A DNA stretch of 64,000 nt from Desulforapulum sp034007745. Lineage in GTDB: Bacteria; Desulfobacterota; Desulfobacteria; Desulfobacterales; Desulfobacteraceae. The notes under the pieces are model-generated. The model was not told the DNA's origin. It did not search any database and was given only the letters and a program-made list of their open reading frames with translations. The translations under genes and the position numbers were made by a program. Location: contig JAVEQI010000004.1 in NCBI GenBank assembly GCA_034007745.1, positions 1 to 64,000 of the forward strand. Reading direction: 5' to 3'. This document shows positions 47,136 to 56,354 of the stretch, in pieces (positions within the stretch are counted from its first letter, which is position 1; every line of letters starts with the position of its first letter).

Positions 47136-49877
47136 ATGAAGACTGAAAAATCCAAAGAGTTGAACGTCGAGATCCTTTTCCCCGCCACACTTGTCCTCAC
47201 CTGGGAGAATGCCCGACAAAAAACGGGCAAGCGGCAACTCCTCTTGAGCAGGCAGATCTACGATCTATACACCGGGATACATACACCGGAACTTTCAATA
47301 CCGATACCAGAAAAAAACAGCTGTGAAAATGCATGGCTGATCGTTCTCGGATCGTCTGATCCTGGAATCAGCCTTACCCCCTCCCTTGATTTCTTCAGAA
47401 CCCTCGGAGCAAAATTTCTGGAAGAGCTCAGAAAAGAGCCTGACATTGAGACCCTCAGGGAAAAAATAAAGGTTGAATGCCCCGACCAGGATCTCCAAGC
47501 CTTTGTACGGCAAGCCCCTCCCATGGTAGGGTCTGAACACCTTAATCTTGATCTCCTGATTGATCTATGGAGGGATCTCAACCTGGCATTTGCCGAGGCG
47601 ATAAAGGCGCACAAAGGAACGGTCGTAGAATATCTCGGCCGCCTTAGCCCCCACATCCATCTGACGGGACGGGTCTATTTCCATCTGGTGGAGAGTAAAG
47701 ATTCCGACTACCCCTTCCAGTTCTTAGCCACCTACACCCAGGTTGCCACAGGTTCGGGCAAACACAGACCCCTTGAGTGGGCTTTGGAAGAGTACAAGAA
47801 TGAGCCGCAGAAGATGCTCGAGCTTCTGACCACGGTCCACAGGGCCGCATCTGAAAGCCCTTTGCTCGGGGAGATGATCGAAACTGGCGAGCTCTTTCAC
47901 CACCTGGCATGGACCACAGGCGAAGCCTTTGAGTTCCTCAAACAGGTTACCCATTTTGAGCATTGCGGAATTTTGTGCCGGATTCCAGACTGGTGGAAAC
48001 AAAAAAGTGCCGCTCCGTCGCTTAAAATAAGCCTTGGTACAAGGGAACCTTCGCTTGTGGGTATGAACGCCCTGATCAATTTGGATGCCACTCTGTTTAT
48101 CGGAAATGAGCCAGTTTCACCCGACGAGGTTCGGGAGCTGTTAGCCCAGAGCCAGGGACTTGCCCTGATCAAAAACCGTTGGGTAGAGGTGAACCCGGCA
48201 AAGTTAGAGGGTCTGTTGTCCGCCTACACCGCAGCCATGGAGATGGCCGATGGCCACGAGCTCACCATTGGAGAGGCTCTGAGGCTCAAGCTTAACCCGG
48301 AAAAACTCGGCTCCGTTAACGATTTAACCCAGGTCAAAATATCCAACGGGGATTGGCTTGCACAGGTTATTTCCAAACTCAGCCGTCCTGAATCCATCGC
48401 TGAAACATCCTGCGGCAAAGGATTCACGGCAAACCTTCGCCCCTACCAGCAGCAGGGACTTAACTGGCTCGCCTCGCTTGATTCCCTTGGGTTTGGTGCC
48501 TGCCTTGCCGATGACATGGGCCTTGGCAAAACCGTTCAGATCCTCGCCCTTTTAAGCGCGTTAAAGACACGAGAACCCGGCCAGACATCGTTACTTGTGG
48601 TGCCCGCCTCCCTTATTTCAAACTGGGAAAATGAAATCCACAAATTTCTACCAGACCTGAACTATTATGTGGCCCATCCGGGATACCAGAAACAGGCAGG
48701 GGCCATAACCAATAGCAGAACCAAGAATAAAACCAACCAACCAAACCAATGGCAGGGCTCTGACCTCGTCATAACAACCTACGCCATGGTCCAGCGCCAC
48801 CGATGGATGGCGGATGTTAACTGGCGCACCCTGATACTTGATGAGGCCCAGGCCATCAAAAACCCGGCGACCAAACAGTCAAGAACGGTTAAAAAACTTC
48901 AATCCCGCACCCGGATAACAATGACCGGAACTCCCATTGAAAATGCCCTGTCAGACCTCTGGTCCCTGTTTGATTTTATTAACCCTGGACTTTTAGGGAC
49001 AGCCGCAGAGTTCAAGCGTTTTTCAAAGGCTCTTAAGGATAACCCGGAAGGCTATGGGCGTTTAAAACAGGTGGTCGCTCCCTATATATTGCGACGAATG
49101 AAGACGGACAAAACCATTGTGCCCGATCTTCCGGACAAGGTGGAGATGAAGACCTTTCCCCAGTTGTCCAAAAAACAACAGGTGCTCTATGTCGACTTTA
49201 TAGACGAACTTAAGCAGCGGCTCGAATCCTGCGACCAGGGCATACAGAGAAAAGGCCTTGTCCTTTCGGCCCTGGTAAAGTTCAAGCAGATCTGCAACCA
49301 TCCAGACCAATATCTTGGCACGGGCGATTTTGCTCCGGAGGAAAGCGGCAAATTTATCCGGCTTGGCGAACTATGTGAGACCATTCATGCAAAGCGAGAA
49401 CGGGTGCTTGTCTTTACCCAGTTTAAAGAGATGGTGGCTCCGATCGCAGCATTTTTAGAAACCGTATTCCAGGCTCGTGGGTGCGTAATCCACGGCAGTC
49501 TCAACATAAAGATAAGGCAGCGGGCCATTGAAGACTTCCAGGGCAAAGCCTATCTTCCCTTTATGGTCCTTTCTCTCAAGGCAGGCGGCACAGGTCTCAA
49601 CCTAACCCGGGCCAACCATGTTATTCATTTTGACCGCTGGTGGAATCCGGCCGTTGAGAACCAGGCAACGGACCGGGTCTTTCGCATCGGCCAGACCAGG
49701 AAGGTGCTCGTCCACAAGTTCATCACAAGGGGCACCATCGAAGAAAAAATCGACCTGATGATCGAGAAAAAAAAAGCGCTGACCGACCAGATAATCTCAG
49801 CCTCGGACACCAAAGGGGCATGGCTCACCGAGATGAACAATAATGAACTTCTGGAGCTGTTCACCCTTAAGATCTAA
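47136..49877 (+). CDS. SNF2 family DEAD/DEAH-box helicase
   Basis: 913 residues. The N-terminal 430 residues are a family-specific region; the Swi2/Snf2 core follows: motif I DDMGLGKTVQILALL (about 465), motif II DEAQAIKNP, motif III MTGTPIENALSDLWSLFD, motif V/VI AGGTGLNLTRANHVIHFDRWWNP and ATDRVFRIGQTRK. dsDNA-stimulated ATPase, probably moving along DNA. A SWIM-finger gene follows 76 bp later, a recurrent bacterial pairing. TTG 47130 overlapping the previous stop is an alternative start. Confidence 0.92.
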   Translation: MKTEKSKELNVEILFPATLVLTWENARQKTGKRQLLLSRQIYDLYTGIHTPELSIPIPEKNSCENAWLIVLGSSDPGISLTPSLDFFRTLGAKFLEELRKEPDIETLREKIKVECPDQDLQAFVRQAPPMVGSEHLNLDLLIDLWRDLNLAFAEAIKAHKGTVVEYLGRLSPHIHLTGRVYFHLVESKDSDYPFQFLATYTQVATGSGKHRPLEWALEEYKNEPQKMLELLTTVHRAASESPLLGEMIETGELFHHLAWTTGEAFEFLKQVTHFEHCGILCRIPDWWKQKSAAPSLKISLGTREPSLVGMNALINLDATLFIGNEPVSPDEVRELLAQSQGLALIKNRWVEVNPAKLEGLLSAYTAAMEMADGHELTIGEALRLKLNPEKLGSVNDLTQVKISNGDWLAQVISKLSRPESIAETSCGKGFTANLRPYQQQGLNWLASLDSLGFGACLADDMGLGKTVQILALLSALKTREPGQTSLLVVPASLISNWENEIHKFLPDLNYYVAHPGYQKQAGAITNSRTKNKTNQPNQWQGSDLVITTYAMVQRHRWMADVNWRTLILDEAQAIKNPATKQSRTVKKLQSRTRITMTGTPIENALSDLWSLFDFINPGLLGTAAEFKRFSKALKDNPEGYGRLKQVVAPYILRRMKTDKTIVPDLPDKVEMKTFPQLSKKQQVLYVDFIDELKQRLESCDQGIQRKGLVLSALVKFKQICNHPDQYLGTGDFAPEESGKFIRLGELCETIHAKRERVLVFTQFKEMVAPIAAFLETVFQARGCVIHGSLNIKIRQRAIEDFQGKAYLPFMVLSLKAGGTGLNLTRANHVIHFDRWWNPAVENQATDRVFRIGQTRKVLVHKFITRGTIEEKIDLMIEKKKALTDQIISASDTKGAWLTEMNNNELLELFTLKI

Positions 49878-49953
49878 CTCCAGAACATCAAATAGACTAT
49901 ATCAAACCAAAAAGAATAAGCCATAAACACCAACCCCAGGAGTCGCACCCAAA

Positions 49954-51012
49954 ATGAGTCGTCACAGCTATGGTTATCCAAAATATGTAAGCGTTGCCCA
50001 GAGACAGGCCAAGGCTGCCCGAAAGATAGAGCAACTCAAGAAAAAAAATCCAGACATTGCCCCAGTAGAGATACAGGGAACAAAGCTTGCTAACTCCTGG
50101 TGGGGCATCTCCTGGAACAAAAACCTCGAAGGGTATGCAGACTATTCCAACCGAATCGGAAGGGGACGCTCCTATGTGCGCCACGGTGCTGTCCTCGACC
50201 TTAAAATCGAACCGGGTAAAATCATCTCCCTTGTCCAGGGCTCCACCTCCATCCCCTACAGGGTCGAGATAACCATCGACAAGCTTAAACCCACTGTATG
50301 GGCGACCATTGTAAAGGAATGCCAGGGAAAGATCGACTCCCTGGGAGATCTTGTGGACGGCAAGCTTCCAAGGTCCATGGAGAGTCTTTTAACCCACTCA
50401 AAAAACGGTATGTTCCCTTCCCCCTCTGCGATCAAATTCCGCTGCTCGTGCCCGGACAGCGCATACATGTGTAAACATGTGGCGGCAACCCTCTACGGCG
50501 TCGGAGCAAGACTTGACAATGATCCCTCACTCTTTTTCACCCTCAGGGGGGTCAAGATGGAAACCCTTGTGTCACAGGCTTTGAAAGATGAGGCAGACTC
50601 TCTTTTGGAACGGGCCAGATCAACGGCCAGGTCAACGGGCGGATCAAAAAGCTCCAAACGAATCATTAGAAATGCCGATCTCTCATCCGCCTTTGGCATT
50701 GAAATGGAGGATATTTCAATACCAAAGGCCGTACCCATAAAAAAGAAAACAAACGACCCTGGGGATAACGACCAAAGGACCAACAATCAGAAGACCAAAA
50801 GTCAAACAAATCCAATGACAAAAGATCCAGACTACGAGACCATTGTAAAAATCGTAAAACGACGGCGAGTTAAAGGAATCGGATTCAAGGAGATAAAAGA
50901 ACGCACAGGAATCAACGATACAAAAATCCGAAACATCCTGTATCGGGCAAAGCAGAACAACGAGATCCAGAACATAAGCCGGGGACTATATATAAAATCC
51001 CCATTGGCTTAA
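49954..51012 (+). CDS. SWIM zinc finger protein
   Basis: 352 residues. The SWIM motif CxCx(n)CxH is seen in FRCSCPDSAYMCKHVAATLYG (Cys at about 169, 171, 178, His 180). The N-terminal SWWGISWNKNLEGYADYSNR segment is typical of the SWIM partner of SNF2 helicases. A charged low-complexity linker (about 270-290) precedes a C-terminal domain resembling a winged helix (VKGIGFKEIKERTGINDTKI). Probably DNA-binding partner of the upstream helicase. It stops 4 bp before the integrase remnant. Confidence 0.8.
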   Translation: MSRHSYGYPKYVSVAQRQAKAARKIEQLKKKNPDIAPVEIQGTKLANSWWGISWNKNLEGYADYSNRIGRGRSYVRHGAVLDLKIEPGKIISLVQGSTSIPYRVEITIDKLKPTVWATIVKECQGKIDSLGDLVDGKLPRSMESLLTHSKNGMFPSPSAIKFRCSCPDSAYMCKHVAATLYGVGARLDNDPSLFFTLRGVKMETLVSQALKDEADSLLERARSTARSTGGSKSSKRIIRNADLSSAFGIEMEDISIPKAVPIKKKTNDPGDNDQRTNNQKTKSQTNPMTKDPDYETIVKIVKRRRVKGIGFKEIKERTGINDTKIRNILYRAKQNNEIQNISRGLYIKSPLA

Positions 51013-51016
51013 ATTT

Positions 51017-51848
51017 CTATAAATCCAAGGGGCTTTTTGTTTCCTTAATTGTTCTTGATTGGACGGTATGGGTATAAATCATTGTGGTTCGAACATCATT
51101 GTGCCCTAAAAGTTCCTGAATGGTACGAATATCATAATTTGCCTGTAACAAATGGCTTGCAAAACTATGGCGAAAGGTGTGGGCTGAGGCTCTTTTTAAA
51201 AGCTTTGATTTTCGTACCGCCCATTTAATCGCCTTCTATTTTTCCAAACTCTCTCTTCAATACATGTCTGAAAAAGAACAACAGCGCATTAAAGGCCTGA
51301 TTCTGGGAAGAGGCTGATACTTTCTTCTTTACAGCTAAAAAGGTTAAAAAATCTTTAACATCCTCAGGTGTTAAAGATTCCGGCAATTTATCTTTTGTAA
51401 AATATCGGAATTTCTCAGCCCATAGGGTGTAGGCCTTTAATGTTTTTTTTGAATAATGCCGAAGTTCAATTTCATTTTTTATCGAATTCACTGCAATACG
51501 CCAAGGATCTTCAATTGTCTTTGATTCAAACCTTTTTATGTCTTCATGGATTTTATCAAGGGGAATTGAATTTTCTGATGGGCTATCCGTTTTTTCTATC
51601 CCGGAATAATATAATTCCACAGCTTTTTTTGCTTGGGATTGCTGGGAAGGAGTCTGCTTTTTTTTCTGCAGTTTTTCCAGAAACAGCAAAAGACTTTTTG
51701 CATCCGCATATGCATGGGAATATTTTTTACAAAAATTCAGGTAAAATCGAAGCCATTTTTTGCAAGGGCCGTATTGATCCTGTGCAATATCACTGTTCAT
51801 CAACAGCAGATTATATTTTTTCTGAAGCGCTTCAGGTACTTTGATCAT
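51017..51848 (-). pseudogene. intI: Integron integrase IntI, internal deletion
   Basis: The N-terminal part (51225-51848) has HYSKKTLKAYTLWAEKFRYF and VSASSQNQAFNALLFFFRHV, the integron-integrase core-binding domain, with an extra N-terminal domain of about 100 residues. It stops at GEGD-TAA. In another frame 51017-51226 reads AIKWAVRKSKLL, then HTFRHSFASHLL, LLGHNDVRTTMIYTH and a terminal SPLDL: the catalytic HxxR, His and Tyr of the C-terminus. About 120-140 residues between them are missing, including the first catalytic Arg and the attC-binding insert. Deletion plus frameshift makes it inactive. Confidence 0.88.
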
Positions 51849-51974
51849 GATGATATCAAATTATGATAATGTTCAAATTCGTTTGTTATCCAGTTAGGAT
51901 TATTATGCTTGACTTTTTTTTTCATTGTTAAACTATAAAATAATTGCAAGATACACAGAACCACACAATAACTT

Positions 51975-51981
51975 GTTGAAC
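51975..51981 (+). other. Candidate attI core site
   Basis: GTTGAAC fits the GTTRRRY core and lies 127 bp upstream of the intI start, where attI is expected. It is also the start of TTGTTGAACAA, the inverted complement of a sequence at 54424-54434, so it may instead belong to the IS element end. Bases 51849-52100 contain no gene. Confidence 0.4.
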
Positions 51982-52100
51982 AAAACCGCTGCGCGGAGAA
52001 GGGCCGCCGCCCCCTCCCTAACCGTATAATTCCCCTTTATATTTAATCCTTGTTGTTCCATCATATCCTGAACATTAACCCTAATTTTCAGGAGGCCAAC

Positions 52101-52934
52101 ATGACGGAACTCAGACGTAAATTTGAAAATCATCTTATCCTTCGGAGGTACTCACCCAAAACAAGCACAGCTTACATCAATGCGGTAAAATTACTTGCCC
52201 AGTATTACCGGCGATCACCTGATCTTTTGACCGATGATCAGGTTCAGGATTATCTGCTGTATATGCTCAAAGAAAAGGGCTTGGCCTGGAACACATGCAA
52301 TGTCCACTTTTCGGGGATCAGACACTTTTACACAAGTATTTTGAAAAGGGACATTAATCTGTCTTTACCGCCCCGACCAAGAATAAAAAAGATCTGTCTT
52401 GCCCTGAGCAAAGATGAAGTAAAAAGACTGATTTTTTCCTGCACCAATCTCAAACATCGGACTCTTTTATTAACGGTTTATAGTGCAGGGCTTCGGGTCA
52501 GCGAGGTGGTCAAACTTGAACCGTCTCACATAGAAAGATCCCGGCAAATGCTTCGGATTGAGCAAGGCAAAGGAAAAAAGAACCGATACACACTTCTGTC
52601 TGAGCAGCTTTTGAAAGCTCTGGAAGAATACTGGCGAGAATACCGGCCGGAAAAATATCTTTTTTTTGGTAAAACAAAAACAAAACCCATGCCGATTGAA
52701 ACGGCACAACAAATCTATTACAAGGCGAAAAAGAAAGCCGGGATCACAAGAGGCAAAGGCATCCATACCTTGCGCCACTGTTTTGCAACACACCTTCTGG
52801 AGCACGGGACCAGCACCCATGTCATTAAACGGCTGATGGGGCATAGTTCCATACGGACAACGGCCAAATATCTTCACATCAGCAATGAAACCATATCAAA
52901 GGTCGTCAGTCCTCTGGATATGGTGATTCAATGA
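52101..52934 (+). CDS. Tyrosine recombinase accompanying an IS91-type transposase
   Basis: 277 residues from ATG 52101, 6 nt after AGGAGG. N-terminal SAM-like domain (RRYSPKTSTAYINAVKLLAQYY), then catalytic Arg in YSAGLRVSEVVKL, Lys in QGKGKKNRYTL, HTLRHCFATHLLEHG (HxxR), LMGHSSIRTTAKYLH (His and Tyr-containing box). All catalytic residues present, so it appears intact. Its stop overlaps the transposase ATG. It resembles XerD-like recombinases repeatedly found upstream of IS91 transposases, not the integron integrase. Confidence 0.88.
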   Translation: MTELRRKFENHLILRRYSPKTSTAYINAVKLLAQYYRRSPDLLTDDQVQDYLLYMLKEKGLAWNTCNVHFSGIRHFYTSILKRDINLSLPPRPRIKKICLALSKDEVKRLIFSCTNLKHRTLLLTVYSAGLRVSEVVKLEPSHIERSRQMLRIEQGKGKKNRYTLLSEQLLKALEEYWREYRPEKYLFFGKTKTKPMPIETAQQIYYKAKKKAGITRGKGIHTLRHCFATHLLEHGTSTHVIKRLMGHSSIRTTAKYLHISNETISKVVSPLDMVIQ

Positions 52935-54169
52935 AGACTGACCGCTGCCCTGAAAGCAGCAAACCAAAACATGACATCGCCGATATTTTTAAACACTCAG
53001 GAAAACAGTTTTTAAACACCCACAGCGCATCCCACGCCCAGGTAAAGGTTATGAATCAAATCGTTGCCTGCCGGACAGCCGCTCTGGGCGGTCATGTTGA
53101 ATTTTGCACGCATTGTAACCACCAGCAAAATGCCTACAACTCCTGCAGGAACAGGCATTGTCCCAAGTGCCAGACGATCACCAAGGAAAAGTGGCTGATC
53201 AATCGTCAATCCGAGGTGTTGCCCGCTACATATTATCACCTGGTGTTTACACTTCCCCATGACCTGAACCCGATCATCCTGTGCAATATGAGACTCTTGC
53301 TGAACCTGCTGTTCTCTTCGGTTAATCAGATGATCAAAATATTTACCGCTGATCCCCAGTGGCGGCTCCAGGGCCAGGCCGGATTCATCGGTGTGCTTCA
53401 TACCTGGTCCCAAACAATGCTGGACCATTTTCATCTGCATTGCCTGGTTCCCGGCGGTGTGCTGTCAAACGACCGGGAGACCTGGACTCCGTCCAAAAAA
53501 AACTATCTTTTCAGGACACAGTCAATGGTTAAGGCATTCAAAACCCTTTACATCAAAGGCCTCAGGCAATTATATGAGGCAGGCGAACTCAAGTTCCCCG
53601 GCAAAACAGCGAAATATGGATCTGCCATTGGGTTTAATCGGCTGATAAAAACCATTGGGAAGAAGAAATGGTCCGGTCATGCAAAAACACCCTGCTCCGG
53701 GCCTGAAAAAGTCCTTGAATACCTCGGAAGGTACACGCACAAAGTGGCTATCTCAAATTACCGCATCAAATCTTTTGAAAATGAGAAAGTTGTTTTTACC
53801 TGGAAAGACCGGGCACAAAATAACACTATAAAAGAAATGACGCTTGATGCCACTGAATTCATCCGCAGGTTCCTGCTCCATGTGCTGCCCAGGGGGTTTA
53901 AGAAAATCCGGCACTTTGGTTTTCTGTCTCCCCGGTACAAAAAAAGCAACATTAAAAAAATCAGAGAACTGGTACCCGATGGTGATCGGGATTTTACCCA
54001 GCCAGATATTGAATCCCTGGAAGATATGATGCAAAGACTTACGGGCATCAATATCAAAGCATGCCCCAAATGTGGAAAAGGCCGCCTGGCAAGGCTGTAT
54101 AAACTATTACCTGAATATATGGATTATATCCTTCCCATTAAAAAGGGGTCTGCCTGGAATACCTCTTGA
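52931..54169 (+). CDS. IS91 family HUH transposase
   Basis: 412 residues. N-terminal zinc-binding region CTHCNHQQNAYNSC and CRNRHCPKC, HUH motif HFHLHCLVPGG (about 170), and the Y2-like active-site helix YLGRYTHKVAISNYRI (about 260). C-terminal CPKCGKG finger. It initiates rolling-circle transposition by nicking at oriIS. Appears intact; ATG overlaps the recombinase stop. Confidence 0.92.
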   Translation: MKTDRCPESSKPKHDIADIFKHSGKQFLNTHSASHAQVKVMNQIVACRTAALGGHVEFCTHCNHQQNAYNSCRNRHCPKCQTITKEKWLINRQSEVLPATYYHLVFTLPHDLNPIILCNMRLLLNLLFSSVNQMIKIFTADPQWRLQGQAGFIGVLHTWSQTMLDHFHLHCLVPGGVLSNDRETWTPSKKNYLFRTQSMVKAFKTLYIKGLRQLYEAGELKFPGKTAKYGSAIGFNRLIKTIGKKKWSGHAKTPCSGPEKVLEYLGRYTHKVAISNYRIKSFENEKVVFTWKDRAQNNTIKEMTLDATEFIRRFLLHVLPRGFKKIRHFGFLSPRYKKSNIKKIRELVPDGDRDFTQPDIESLEDMMQRLTGINIKACPKCGKGRLARLYKLLPEYMDYILPIKKGSAWNTS

Positions 54170-54424
54170 ACACGGCCTTTGACCTGAAACAACTTGTGAT
54201 AAAGGAAAAGGTAGCAACCCATACACTTGGCGTGCGCCTTGAAACAGACACAAAAGTGACTTTTCCTTCGGGCATCAAAGAATCAGGAGATATGCAGCAT
54301 AAAAAAGCCCAAATAATAATGATTCCCCTCAAAAAATACACCGATTTTTCCTTGCAGAACCAGATAGCACTCGATATAAACCCCATAGCAAAAACAGAGG
54401 TTTTCGGCCAAGGTTCGCGGCATT

Positions 54425-54553
54425 GTTCAACAACATTTTATCAATAATCCCGCTTGCCAAATCAACCTGTTCAGAGTAAATAACAGTATGTTGGAATCCA
54501 ACAGTCTTGCCTCTTTGAGAGCGGGACTATTGATAAAACGCTTTTAGTTGCGA
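54425..54553 (+). other. Possible attC-like site (strong imperfect palindrome)
   Basis: TTTATCAATAATCCCGCT (54437-54454) and AGCGGGACTATTGATAAA (54520-54537) pair at 17 of 18 positions over a 65-nt loop. GTTCAAC (54425-54431) fits the RYYYAAC end; the other end (GTTGCGA at 54547) is a poor GTTRRRY. It could be the attC of the first cassette, or part of the IS91 right flank. No gene in 54170-54597. Confidence 0.45.
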
Positions 54554-54597
54554 GTTGACACGGTGCCATTGATACGCGGAGAACGGAGAACTAGTCG

Positions 54598-56253
54598 ATG
54601 AAGAGCTGCAAGAATGAATTGGAGGTTCGCCAGGTCAATTGCTTCTACAACTACACTGTAGGCCTCGTGACCGCCGACGTGAATCTCCTTAAGACTGCCG
54701 CGAAACTTCTCAAGTCTGGGATGGCTCGGACTGTCTGCTTCTCAGACTTGAAGTGCGTCTATCTTGATGACGAAGGTGACGTTCAATTTGAATGGCTGCG
54801 CCCACAAGGACGGCAATGGAATTCGGGATGGACGGTCAAGTTCAGCGATGACTTGCCACGCAGCGCAGTTAAGGAACTGACCATTTGTCTGGAACTTTCA
54901 TTCCATGAACAACGCATCGAGAGCCCCGAAGCAAGACAAATGGCGCCTCATATCCGTGCGGCCCTACCTCCCTTGGTTCTGGAACAGGAGGACATGACTC
55001 TCCTCATCTACCCATGGCTCAAGGTGTTTTCTGACGGTATCGTGATCCTAAGTTTCCAGCTAGACACTACATGGGACGGGCTTAGTGAAGCGGACTTTGT
55101 CTCGGATATCGTCAACATTTACCAACGGTATTTCGATCGAGTGTGGGTTCATGCGGAGCTCCAACGCCTAGATGCTGAGCAGGTCATCCCCGATGCGTTC
55201 GAGAGAGAGTTGTCAATTGGCGGACAAGAGGTCGTCGGACGAAAGTCGAAGAAACTGTTGAAGGAGATGCGCCACAAAAGTCAGTTGGTGCTCAAAGAAT
55301 CACTCGGAAAAAAAGGACGAGACTTTGAGATTGGCGAGGAAACCTGGACTCTGCACCAAATCGCCGGATCGGAAGAACAGGATGAATGGGAGGCCACGAT
55401 TGATCTCTGTCGATCCCTTTATGTCAATGCCATGGCAGGTCTTGTCGTGCCAGGAATCGGAAAGAAGAGCGAGCGATTGCGGCAAGTTCTGCTATGGCAA
55501 GGTCACCCATCGATTTCGTTGATGCGTTTTCGTGACCAGCCGGGCTCCAAGGAGGTGCTGCTGAAGAAGTTCGGTCCATCATTGTCCCGAGTACTGATGC
55601 GATCCTCCGAAGTGGCTGACCCACCCGTGCTCCCGTCCGATTTGCGGGTTTTCGGCGACTACTGTTTTCACGCTAATCGAGCATTGCTCCTTTGGACGTG
55701 GCTGAGACCAAATGATTCGCCCGATGACGCGTGGGAAGACTCAACAACAAGGGCTCAGCTATTGGAGAATCAGGGTAGAGCAGAGCACTTCGAATATCAC
55801 AACATGCGAATAGCCCGCGCGTGTGCAACCGCCAATTCCCCACCTTCCGACCAGGATTTGATTGGGGCGTATGAGGTGCTTGCATCTGCCGACTCTGTTA
55901 TCCATAACTCCAGCCAAGCGGGAGAGATTACAGATGCCCTTTCGTACTTGATGACGGCAACTGGAACAACAGGACTCATCGAGTCTGGCAAGGAGCAGGC
56001 GCGGTGGCATCTGGATGAACGGCGATACAGAGCTGACAAAAACCGATCTAGAGTCGACCGCTGGCTAGCGGTCGTATTCGGATTCGTAGGGGCCGCCGGG
56101 TTGGCCGACCTCGTGATTCAACCATTCTTGGAAGCTTCCTATCCCGAACTACGAGATGGATTCAGAGGTTTGGTTGCGTTTTCGCTTGCTGCCTTATTCG
56201 TTGGTGTGGTGGCCCTGTTCATTTGGAACGTCCACAGGTGTACGAGCAAATGA
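54598..56253 (+). CDS. Cassette gene: 551-residue orphan with two C-terminal membrane helices
   Basis: I do not recognise a family. Residues 1-480 are soluble, with an acidic/tryptophan-rich N-terminal region (GRQWNSGWTVKFSDDLP) and a basic middle stretch (VVGRKSKKLLKEMRHK). Two helices follow: RWLAVVFGFVGAAGLADLVI (488-507) and VAFSLAALFVGVVALFIWNV (525-544). The layout, a large cytosolic domain ending in a two-helix anchor, is seen in several membrane effectors, but no catalytic motif supports that here. Start after GGAG 9 nt upstream. It is followed by attC at 56273. Confidence 0.7.
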   Translation: MKSCKNELEVRQVNCFYNYTVGLVTADVNLLKTAAKLLKSGMARTVCFSDLKCVYLDDEGDVQFEWLRPQGRQWNSGWTVKFSDDLPRSAVKELTICLELSFHEQRIESPEARQMAPHIRAALPPLVLEQEDMTLLIYPWLKVFSDGIVILSFQLDTTWDGLSEADFVSDIVNIYQRYFDRVWVHAELQRLDAEQVIPDAFERELSIGGQEVVGRKSKKLLKEMRHKSQLVLKESLGKKGRDFEIGEETWTLHQIAGSEEQDEWEATIDLCRSLYVNAMAGLVVPGIGKKSERLRQVLLWQGHPSISLMRFRDQPGSKEVLLKKFGPSLSRVLMRSSEVADPPVLPSDLRVFGDYCFHANRALLLWTWLRPNDSPDDAWEDSTTRAQLLENQGRAEHFEYHNMRIARACATANSPPSDQDLIGAYEVLASADSVIHNSSQAGEITDALSYLMTATGTTGLIESGKEQARWHLDERRYRADKNRSRVDRWLAVVFGFVGAAGLADLVIQPFLEASYPELRDGFRGLVAFSLAALFVGVVALFIWNVHRCTSK

Positions 56254-56272
56254 CGGCGATGCAAGAACAATT

Positions 56273-56330
56273 CGCTAACAAATCGGTCCAGCCGACGCGC
56301 TCCGCGCGCGGCTGACCTCGACCGTTATAC
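56273..56330 (+). other. attC site of the orphan cassette
   Basis: 58 bp. Ends CGCTAAC ... GTTATAC; inner arms CAGCCG-CGCG and CGCG-CGGCTG form a strong stem with TCC in the loop, and ATCGGTC/GACCTCGA pair outside. Length and layout are those of a 59-be. The next cassette gene begins 24 bp later. Confidence 0.8.
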
Positions 56331-56354
56331 ATTAACAAATGAGGTAGAAAGTCA

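Larger units (their letters stand above)
51985..54424 (+). mobile_element. IS91-type element with accessory tyrosine recombinase
   Basis: Two coupled genes, a tyrosine recombinase and an IS91-family HUH transposase, with about 255 bp of non-coding right end. IS91 elements insert next to GTTC/CTTG at the oriIS end; GTTC is at 54425-54428. TTGTTGAACAA at 51974-51984 and TTGTTCAACAA at 54424-54434 are exact inverted complements and extend as a 15/17 match, so the element probably lies between them. End points are inferred. Confidence 0.65.

Noticed and set aside
54166..54447. 93-residue frame after the IS91 transposase
   Set aside because: TTG start inside the transposase end, no RBS, no recognised domain; lies in the expected non-coding right end of the element.
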